Assembly (NCBI GenBank): GCA_026713405.1
Contig: JAPOON010000480.1
Span: forward strand, 1-5,829
Source: Gammaproteobacteria bacterium
Lineage (GTDB): Bacteria; Pseudomonadota; Gammaproteobacteria; Pseudomonadales; Azotimanducaceae_A
DNA: 5,829 bases
Reading direction: 5' to 3'
Each line of letters begins with the position of its first letter. Position 1 is the stretch's first letter. The notes under the pieces were generated by a model, which did no database searches, was not told the origin of the DNA, and saw nothing but the letters and a program-made list of their open reading frames with translations. Shown one piece after another: positions 1 through 5,038 of this stretch. Made by a program: the position numbers and the translations under genes.

Positions 1-682
1 ACCGAGCGCCCGGGAGGTAAGGTTCTTCGGCACGCCAAGCGGAATTACTTTTGCCACAGCAAGGGGCGTTTGACAGACCGGCCCCGCAACGGGCTCCAGG
101 GCAATAACTGCTAACAGCCCGTGGCAAAAGTCCGTCCGCATTCGAACGCCGCTGCATCCCGCCTGACTGCGTTTTCGTGCGAGGTGTGCCCCCTCGCGCC
201 CCTCTCGGTGCTTCGCCGGACTTTTGCCACGGGCAGCTAGTGCGCGCGCCAGCCTGCGCTATTCCCGGCGTACTTCGCCTGGGCCCAGCACTCGGGGACA
301 AGGTTGCGAGATGAGTCAACTTCCCTCCCAACCGCTGTATCTCGCCGGGCCGGGCGTGGCCCCGTTAGACGCGTTGTTTGCGAATATTGTTGTTTCCTGA
401 GTCAAGTTCGCACCCGATCACCGCTCTCTCGCCGGGCTGGCGGGTCGCCCCGTCAGCATCAAACCGCCGCAGATTAGTCAATGCGATTCGCCCGATCATG
501 CCTTGTGTCGTAATCGCTTACATGAGTGTCGTACTTTCACGCGCAGCAAAACCCGGCCTGTTCCGCACTTGCCGGAGGCTGGCCGGGATGCGATGGCGCA
601 TCTGGTGCCGGCGCACGTAGCGAAGGCGACGCATCGCCTGCATTTCCACACTCGGGCAGACAGCGAACAGGCAACCACGCGC
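1..682. other. Upstream non-coding region
   Basis: No convincing gene is visible in this stretch. Short open frames exist on both strands, but none has a recognisable domain, a good ribosome-binding site or protein-like composition. The main structure is the inverted-repeat element at 111-240, plus a third copy of its 11-base core ACTTTTGCCAC at 47-57. A perfect TTGACA at 70-75 has no matching -10 box at 16-18 nt, so I do not call a promoter there. The promoter of the downstream operon is presumably within about 240-680, but I could not pick out a consensus. Confidence 0.6.
111..240. repeat. MITE-like or hairpin element with 24-nt inverted arms
   Basis: The arms are 111-134 and 217-240. They are reverse complements at 22 of 24 positions, and the inner 18 (117-134 against 217-234) match perfectly. 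The arm core is GTGGCAAAAGTCCG. The 82-nt interior contains a small stem (180-184 with 192-196). The direct orientation of the core, ACTTTTGCCAC, occurs again at 47-57 outside the element. A 4-base GCTA lies at 110-113 and 236-239, which is too short to prove a target duplication. It may be a non-autonomous mobile element, an extragenic palindromic repeat or a pair of operator sites. The long loop argues against a simple intrinsic terminator. Confidence 0.55.
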
Positions 683-2311
683 ATGAATGCTAACGGGGCT
701 ACGCCCCAGACCGACGAGAAAACAGCGACCGGGAGGGATTTGACTCAATTGACGACCTTATCCGCGAACAAGAGGTCTAGAGCACCACGACGCAGACGCA
801 GCGGCGGCCGCAGCGGCCGCCAGGCGACGCGGCTTGCGGCGCGCGCGCCCGTGGTGCCCTTCATCGAGCGGGAGATTCCCTATTACGAACTCCTCGACGA
901 GGGCGCGCTTGCCCTGATCGAGGAAAACGCGGAGACGATACTCCAGGAAATCGGCATCGAGTTCCGCGGCGATCCCGAGGCGCTTGAGTCGTTCCGCAAG
1001 GCCGGCGCCGACATCGAGCGGGAGCGGGTCCGTTTCCCCCGCGGGATGTGCCGTTCGATCATCCGGGCCTCCGCGCCCCGGGAATTCACCCAGCACGCCC
1101 GCAACCCGGAACGCAGCGTGATCATCGGCGGCAAACGCACGGTGCTGGTACCGGCTTACGGCCCACCGTTCGTACGCTGCCTGGACAAGGGCCGGCGCTA
1201 CGCCACCATCGAAGACTTCCGGAATTTCGTGAAGCTCACGGCCGCATCGCCCAGCCTGCACCACTCGGGCGGCACGGTGTGCGAACCCGTCGACCTGCCG
1301 GTCAACAAGCGCCATCTCGACATGGTCTACACCCACATCAAGTACAGCGACAAGCCGTTCATGGGGTCGGTGACGCGCCCGGACCGGGCTCAGGACTCGG
1401 TGGACATGGCGAAAGTCGTTTTCGGTGAGGCATTCGTGGATGCCAACACCGTAATCACCAGCCTGATCAACGCCAACTCGCCGATGACCTATGACGCGAC
1501 GATGCTCGGCGCAGCCAGGGTCTACGCCCGCAACAACCAGGCCACGGTGATTTCCCCATTCATCCTGGCCGGAGCCATGTCGCCGGTCACCATCGGGGGC
1601 ACGCTGGCCCAGATCCTCGCCGAGGCGCTGGCAGGCATGACCTTCACTCAGCTCGTCCGGCCGGGCGCGCCGGTGATATTCGGAACCTTCTCCTCGTCGA
1701 TCTCCATGCAGTCGGGGGCGCCCACCTTCGGTACCCCCGAGCCTACGCTGGTGCTTTACGCCGCAGCCGCCCTCGCCCGCCGGCTCGGCGTGCCCTTCCG
1801 CAGCGGCGGCGGGCTGTGCGCCTCGAAGATTGCCGATGCCCAGGCCGCCTACGAGTCGGCCAACACCCTGCAGGCGGCGGCACTTGCGGGGGTCAATTTC
1901 ATGCTGCACACCGCCGGCTGGCTTGAGGGCGGCCTGGCGATGGGCTACGAGAAATTCATCATGGACGCCGACCAGGCGGGCATGATCGGCGTGCTGCTGA
2001 AAGGCGTCGACCTGAGCGAGACCGGCATGGCCATGGATGCCATCCGCGAGGTCGGCCCCGGCAGCCATTTCCTCGGCGCGGCCCACACCCAGGCCAACTT
2101 CGAGTCGGCCTTCTACCGCTCGAGCGTGGCCGACAACAACAGCTTCGAGCAGTGGCGCGAGGACGGCGAACTCGATGCCGCCCAGCGCGCCAACCGGATC
2201 TGGAAAGAGACGCTGGCCAACTACGAACCGCCGCCGCTGGACGAGGCCACCGACGCAGCGCTAAAGGCATTCATGGAACGCCGCAAGTCCGAACTTCCGG
2301 ACAAGGAGTGA
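683..2311 (+). CDS. MttB-superfamily (trimethylamine methyltransferase-like) corrinoid methyltransferase
   Basis: Members of this family move a methyl group from a methylamine or quaternary amine to the Co(I) corrinoid of a partner protein in the cytoplasm. Seen here, numbering from the ATG at 683 (542 aa): a basic Arg/Gly-rich stretch at about 34-54, then the family body from about residue 58 (VPFIEREIPYYE), with GGTVCEPVDLPVNKRH at 196-211, YSDKPFMGSV at 221-230, SGGGLCASK at 374-382 and GWLEGGLAMGYEKF at 412-425. The frame contains no amber codon, so it is a non-pyrrolysine member. Characterised non-pyrrolysine relatives act on glycine betaine (MtgB), proline betaine (MtpB), carnitine (MtcB) and gamma-butyrobetaine; the substrate here is unknown. 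The start is uncertain. The frame stays open back to 503, ATG 683 has no strong ribosome-binding site, and TTG at 749 (or 740) lies just after GGGAGGG at 731-737. Residues 4-32 derive from repeat copy 1. The stop is 7 nt before the next gene. Confidence 0.9.
   Translation: MNANGATPQTDEKTATGRDLTQLTTLSANKRSRAPRRRRSGGRSGRQATRLAARAPVVPFIEREIPYYELLDEGALALIEENAETILQEIGIEFRGDPEALESFRKAGADIERERVRFPRGMCRSIIRASAPREFTQHARNPERSVIIGGKRTVLVPAYGPPFVRCLDKGRRYATIEDFRNFVKLTAASPSLHHSGGTVCEPVDLPVNKRHLDMVYTHIKYSDKPFMGSVTRPDRAQDSVDMAKVVFGEAFVDANTVITSLINANSPMTYDATMLGAARVYARNNQATVISPFILAGAMSPVTIGGTLAQILAEALAGMTFTQLVRPGAPVIFGTFSSSISMQSGAPTFGTPEPTLVLYAAAALARRLGVPFRSGGGLCASKIADAQAAYESANTLQAAALAGVNFMLHTAGWLEGGLAMGYEKFIMDADQAGMIGVLLKGVDLSETGMAMDAIREVGPGSHFLGAAHTQANFESAFYRSSVADNNSFEQWREDGELDAAQRANRIWKETLANYEPPPLDEATDAALKAFMERRKSELPDKE
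693..780 (+). repeat. Gene-boundary repeat, copy 1 (frameshifted small-ORF unit)
   Basis: Related to the tandem units at 3273-3360 and 3361-3448: positions 693-739 match copy 3 without gaps at roughly four in five bases. After the GAT at 737-739 this copy lacks one base (the C of GATCTTGAC in copy 2). With that base restored, the frame reads TGRDLDSIDDLIREQEV and stops at TAG 778-780, matching the peptides of the other copies. Without it, the frame continues straight into the mttB-like gene. The position aligned with the copy 2 start codon is ACG (701-703). A purine-rich AAGAGG at 770-775 corresponds to AGGAGG in copy 2. Confidence 0.75.
803..821. repeat. Perfect GC palindrome at the 5' end of the mttB-like gene
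   Basis: Arms 803-811 (GGCGGCCGC) and 813-821 are exact reverse complements around a single A at 812. They lie in the codons of the basic Ser/Gly/Arg stretch, so they may simply reflect GGC/CGC codon use. A hairpin in the mRNA here could affect translation if the true start is close by (for example TTG 749), but nothing else in the sequence supports regulation. Confidence 0.4.
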
Positions 2312-2318
2312 CGGGGCG

Positions 2319-2966
2319 ATGGCTGAACCGGTACTGGTAATCGCCTGCGGTGCGCTGGGCAGGGAATTGCATGCGCTCCGGCAGGCCAACGGCTGGAACC
2401 ACCTGCACATCCGATGCATCGATGCCCGGCTGCACCACCGGCCCGCATTGATACCGGGGCGGTTGCGGCAGGAAATTGCCCGGGCCCGCGCCAGCTACCG
2501 GCGAATTTTCGTCGCCTACGCGGACTGCGGCACCTATGGCGAGATCGACCGGATACTGGCCGAACAACCGGATATCGAACGGCTGCCGGGCCTGCACTGC
2601 TACGAGTTTTTCGCCGGCGCTCCGGAGTTCGAACGCCTGTCCGATGAGGAGCCGGGAACCTTCTACCTCACGGATTTCCTCGCACGCTTTTTCGACCGGT
2701 TCGTGGTGCGCGCCCTGATGCTCGACCGCCACCCGGAACTGATGGAGTCGTTCTTCGGCAACTACCGCCGGGTCGTCTACCTGGCGCAGACCCGGGATGA
2801 GGAACTCCTCGCCAAAGCCAGGCAGGCGGCAGCAACCCTGAACCTCGATTTCCACCACGTCCACTGCGGATACGGGGCGCTTGAGACCTCACTCGCCGAA
2901 TTCGCCCGCGGCGAAGTGCCGGGCTCCGGCACCGACCATCGGGTCATCTGCCGGTCGGCGGCCTGA
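2319..2966 (+). CDS. DUF1638 family protein
   Basis: A 215-residue cytoplasmic protein that I recognise as DUF1638 (function not established). Family-type segments, in order: IACGALGREL at 8-17, IFVAYADCGTYGEID at 63-77, LPGLHCYEFFAG at 89-100, EEPGTFYLTDFLARFFD at 110-126, LDRHPEL at 135-141, YRRVVYLAQT at 149-158 and GYGALE at 184-189. Cys10, Cys70 and Cys94 sit in the most conserved-looking blocks and could bind a metal or cofactor; that is inference. No signal peptide or membrane segment is visible. ATG 2319 follows AAGGAG at 2303-2308, which overlaps the end of the upstream gene, so translation is probably coupled. In this cluster type the protein accompanies MttB-like and folate genes, which suggests a role in methyl transfer, cofactor handling or maintenance of the corrinoid system. 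Confidence 0.88.
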   Translation: MAEPVLVIACGALGRELHALRQANGWNHLHIRCIDARLHHRPALIPGRLRQEIARARASYRRIFVAYADCGTYGEIDRILAEQPDIERLPGLHCYEFFAGAPEFERLSDEEPGTFYLTDFLARFFDRFVVRALMLDRHPELMESFFGNYRRVVYLAQTRDEELLAKARQAAATLNLDFHHVHCGYGALETSLAEFARGEVPGSGTDHRVICRSAA

Positions 2967-2969
2967 GCC

Positions 2970-3308
2970 ATGGAAAAGATCGTGGTCAGTTGGCGCGACA
3001 TCCCTTCGCAGGTAATCGTCAAGAACGGCAGAAAGCGGGCCAAGGTGCTGTTGAGCCACCGCTTCCAGCAGGCCGTCGACCGGGCGGCGATGCGCGCCAG
3101 GAAGCACAGCGAAGACGCCTACATGAGCGAATGGGTACGCGACAGGAGCGGCCTGGAACCCGGCTTCGCAGGTCAGACCAGCCTGCAGGGCATGGCCGAT
3201 GCAATCGCGCAGGAACTCGAAAGCGCTTATTCCGACGAGCGCCTGCTGGCCCTGATCAGGAATCACGGCCTGACGGAACGATGCACCAGCCCAAGGACAG
3301 AACAGTGA
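2970..3308 (+). CDS. Small 'virulence factor' family protein of the MttB/DUF1638 cluster
   Basis: A 112-residue protein. The N-terminal pattern VSWRDIPSQVIVK (6-18), followed by RFQQAVDRAAMRA (31-43) and a C-terminal SAYSDERLLALIR (85-97), fits the small family named 'virulence factor' (PF13769 type) that accompanies DUF1638 and MttB-like genes. The name is historical; nothing here suggests virulence, and the molecular function is unknown. ATG 2970 lies 3 nt after the DUF1638 stop with only a weak ribosome-binding site, consistent with translational coupling. The last 10 residues (ERCTSPRTEQ, 103-112) are translated from repeat copy 2 in a different frame from the repeat's own peptide. The tail is therefore probably a recent replacement, and the ancestral protein likely ended near residue 100. 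Confidence 0.82.
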   Translation: MEKIVVSWRDIPSQVIVKNGRKRAKVLLSHRFQQAVDRAAMRARKHSEDAYMSEWVRDRSGLEPGFAGQTSLQGMADAIAQELESAYSDERLLALIRNHGLTERCTSPRTEQ

Positions 3309-3360
3309 CCGGGAGGGATCTTGACTCGTTCGAGAACCTGATCCGCGAACAGGAGGATCA
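3273..3360 (+). repeat. Gene-boundary repeat, copy 2 (tandem, 88-nt period)
   Basis: First of two adjacent, gapless 88-nt units. Over the 81 nt starting at 3281 it differs from copy 3 at 14 positions. The unit opens with ACGGAACGATG (3273-3283) and carries AGGAGG at 3351-3356, a near-ideal ribosome-binding core, just before the next unit. Its 5' part overlaps the end of the virulence-factor family gene, whose stop (3306-3308) lies inside the repeat. Confidence 0.85.
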
Positions 3361-3412
3361 ACGGAGCGACGCACCAGCCCGAGGACAGAACAGTGACCGG
3401 GTGGGAACTTGA
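3281..3412 (+). CDS. Possible small ORF from the repeat (43 aa)
   Basis: An ATG at 3281 opens a 43-codon frame through repeat copy 2 (containing TGRDLDSFENLIREQE) and on, out of phase, into copy 3 up to TGA 3410-3412. At the position where copies 1 and 3 have stop codons (TAG, TAA), this copy has CAA, so the peptide is extended. I do not recognise it. In favour of coding: the same frame gives similar peptides in the other copies. Against: between copies 2 and 3 most differences change the amino acid, and there is no strong ribosome-binding site within 10 nt of the ATG. It could be a translated leader, a decaying small gene or non-coding. Confidence 0.3.
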   Translation: MHQPKDRTVTGRDLDSFENLIREQEDQRSDAPARGQNSDRVGT

Positions 3413-3448
3413 TGCACTCGAGAAACTGACCCGCGAACAGGGGGTCTA
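3361..3448 (+). repeat. Gene-boundary repeat, copy 3 (tandem, 88-nt period)
   Basis: Second tandem unit, ending directly at the MTHFR_C gene start region. The same period continues: ACGGAACGATG (3273), ACGGAGCGACG (3361) and ACGAAGCGATG (3449) are spaced exactly 88 nt apart, so the MTHFR_C start codon at 3457 occupies the position of the small-ORF start in copies 2 and 3. The purine-rich AGGGGG at 3439-3444 replaces the AGGAGG of copy 2 and is the likely ribosome-binding site for the next gene, at a rather long spacing of about 12 nt. Confidence 0.85.
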
Positions 3449-3449
3449 A
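3369..3449 (+). pseudogene. Small-ORF relic in repeat copy 3 (start codon replaced by ACG)
   Basis: Same frame as the peptide of copy 2: it begins at ACG 3369 where copy 2 has ATG, contains TGWELDALEKLTREQGV and ends at TAA 3447-3449, 7 nt before the MTHFR_C start. A GTG at 3393 could start an 18-codon version. It may be a degraded copy, or a leader whose translation ends at the next gene's start and couples to it. No function is assigned. Confidence 0.3.
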
Positions 3450-3456
3450 CGAAGCG

Positions 3457-4038
3457 ATGATGGACAAGTACACAATGCGCCTCTGGTCCGCGCGCAACGC
3501 ACGCTGGCTCGCGCGTCTCTACAACGGCCTGGAGGGCTTTCTTTCCCTCCTGCATCCCCTGTTTGCGCGCATCGGCTACCAGCGCCTCGACCGCCACTTC
3601 CTTGCCGTGGAGAGAAAGATCAAGGGTTTCCTGTTCGACTCCCAATCCTGCGGCCAGTGCACCCTGAAACTCACCGGCATGTCGTGCCCGATGAACTGCC
3701 CGAAGCAACTGCGCAACGGGCCCTGCGGGGGCGTCCGGCCCGACGGCAACTGTGAGGTCATAGCGGACATGCCCTGTGTGTGGGTCGTCGCCTGGGAAGG
3801 CCGGCGGCGGCTGGATCCCGACCTTCAGGCGGTCCGCTTCGTCCTGCCGCCCGCGGACGACCGCCTGAAGAACACGTCCGCCTGGCTGCGCGAGGTGAGG
3901 AAACGTCGCGCGTATCCCGAACCGGGTTACCCGGCACATGGCGGGGACCACTACCCGGACCTGCATCCGGAGGAACACCCCGAACTATACCTGGACCAGC
4001 AACCGGCACAGCACCTGGAGCAAAGCCATGCGGTTTGA
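3457..4038 (+). CDS. MTHFR_C-domain cysteine-rich protein, likely partner of MTHFR
   Basis: A 193-residue protein of the methylenetetrahydrofolate reductase C-terminal domain family (PF12225 type). The diagnostic block is cysteine-rich: Cys65, 68, 77, 81, 90, 99 and 107, including SCGQC, GMSCPMNCPK and NGPCGGV. This suggests an iron-sulfur cluster or metal site. In acetogens a related protein (MetV) forms a complex with MetF, so an electron-transfer or structural partner role for the adjacent MTHFR is likely. The N-terminal about 60 residues are basic and partly hydrophobic (GFLSLLHPLFARIGY at 27-41) but not a clear membrane anchor. The C-terminal about 40 residues are rich in Pro, His, Glu and Gln (HPEEHPELYLD) and look unstructured. 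ATG 3457 is taken as the start; ATG 3460 is equally possible. The 3' end overlaps the MTHFR gene by 11 nt. Confidence 0.87.
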   Translation: MMDKYTMRLWSARNARWLARLYNGLEGFLSLLHPLFARIGYQRLDRHFLAVERKIKGFLFDSQSCGQCTLKLTGMSCPMNCPKQLRNGPCGGVRPDGNCEVIADMPCVWVVAWEGRRRLDPDLQAVRFVLPPADDRLKNTSAWLREVRKRRAYPEPGYPAHGGDHYPDLHPEEHPELYLDQQPAQHLEQSHAV

Positions 4039-5038
4039 AGACGAGCCGAATCCGGGCGAGAACCTTCCCATCCTGCCCGGACATTCTTCGCCGGGGCGCC
4101 TGGAGCGCGTGCTGCGGTCCGGCGCCTTTGCGGTGACGGCGGAAGTGGCGCCGCCCGACTCCGCAAACCCCGACGATGTCTACGAACGGGCCGCGGTGTT
4201 CGACGGCTGGGTCGATGCCATCAATGCGACCGACGGTTCCGGCGGCAACTGCCACATGTCAAGCGTCGGCGTCTGTTCCCTGCTGACCCGGCGCGGCTAC
4301 GCCATGATCCTGCAGATGACGTGCCGGGACCGGAACCGCATCTCCATACAGGGCGATGCGCTCGGCGCCTCCGCCATGGGCGTGGCCAACATCCTGTGCC
4401 TCACGGGCGATTCCGTCGCGAACGGCGATCATCCGGAGGCCAAGGCGGTCTTCGATCTCGACTGCATGACACTGCTCGGCACGCTGCGCACCATGCGCGA
4501 CGATGGCGAATACCTGAGCGGCCGCAAGATCAAGTGTCCGCCGCGGGTCTTTCTGGGCGCCGCCATCAATCCCTTCTCTCCCCCCCATGATTTCCGGCCG
4601 GTCCGCTTCGCCCAGAAAGTGGCCGCCGGCGCCCAGTTCGTCCAGACGCAGTACTGTTTCGACATCGACCGGTTCAAGCAGTACATGCAGCGGGTACGCG
4701 ACGAAGGGCTGCACGAGCAGGTGTTCATCCTGGCCGGCGTGGGCCCGCTTGCGTCCGCCCGCGCCGCCGAGTGGATACGCACGAACGTACCGGGCGTTTT
4801 CATTCCCGACGCCTGTATAGACCGGCTCAAGGGCGCGAAGGACCAGGCTCAGGAAGGCGTGGAGATCTGCAAGGACGTCATCCAGCAACTGCGCGAGATC
4901 GAAGGCGTGCACGGGGTACACATCATGGCTTACCGCCAGGAGCATCGCGTTCCGGAAATCGTGGCAGGGTCGGGCATTCTCGAAGGCCGGACCCCCTGGC
5001 GACCCGCAATGGCTCAAGCAGCATCGGGAGCAGCCTGA
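4028..5038 (+). CDS. Methylenetetrahydrofolate reductase (MetF family)
   Basis: Interconverts 5,10-methylene-THF and 5-methyl-THF with a flavin cofactor. In this cluster the oxidative direction, draining methyl groups from demethylation, is likely. 336 residues from ATG 4028. TIM-barrel landmarks by comparison with E. coli MetF: Glu39 in AEVAPP (catalytic Glu28 equivalent), TCRDRNR at 98-104, Asp128 in CLTGDS (Asp120 equivalent), and Gln208 in QTQYCFD (Gln183 equivalent). The frame is open further upstream (to 3938), but 4028 is preferred: GGAG at 4017-4020 gives 7-nt spacing, the overlap with the previous gene is only 11 nt, and the extension would be an odd-composition reading of the upstream tail. 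The C-terminal Ala/Gly tail (327-336) is not conserved-looking. The stop overlaps the next start as TGATG. Confidence 0.93.
   Translation: MRFEDEPNPGENLPILPGHSSPGRLERVLRSGAFAVTAEVAPPDSANPDDVYERAAVFDGWVDAINATDGSGGNCHMSSVGVCSLLTRRGYAMILQMTCRDRNRISIQGDALGASAMGVANILCLTGDSVANGDHPEAKAVFDLDCMTLLGTLRTMRDDGEYLSGRKIKCPPRVFLGAAINPFSPPHDFRPVRFAQKVAAGAQFVQTQYCFDIDRFKQYMQRVRDEGLHEQVFILAGVGPLASARAAEWIRTNVPGVFIPDACIDRLKGAKDQAQEGVEICKDVIQQLREIEGVHGVHIMAYRQEHRVPEIVAGSGILEGRTPWRPAMAQAASGAA

Noticed and set aside
70..75. Perfect TTGACA as a possible -35 box
   Set aside because: No plausible -10 hexamer follows at 16-18 nt, and it lies about 600 nt from the operon with the inverted-repeat element in between.
1..139. 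Minus-strand frame from ATG at 139-141 open to the left edge (about 46 codons, fairly hydrophobic)
   Set aside because: It is short, overlaps an arm of the inverted repeat, has no recognised domain, and a second minus-strand frame (from 155-157) is equally open, so openness is not informative in this GC-rich region.
378..620. 80-codon plus-strand frame upstream of the operon
   Set aside because: It starts at TTG without a ribosome-binding site, is Arg/Ser-rich with no recognisable domain, and overlaps the other open frame leading to mttB.
503..682. N-terminal extension of the mttB-like gene to ATG 503
   Set aside because: The 60 extra residues (Arg/His/Thr-rich) have no resemblance to MttB family N-termini and no ribosome-binding site; the frame is probably open by chance.
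758..2086. Long minus-strand open frame opposite the mttB-like gene (442 codons)
   Set aside because: It is the antisense shadow of a well-supported gene in GC-rich DNA, with low-complexity Gly/Arg/His composition.
3273..3448. Tandem repeat as a CRISPR array
   Set aside because: There are only two adjacent units with no unique spacers between conserved repeats; the whole 88-nt unit is duplicated.
4259..5017. Minus-strand open frame opposite the MTHFR gene
   Set aside because: Antisense shadow of a clear MetF-family gene; no recognisable domain.
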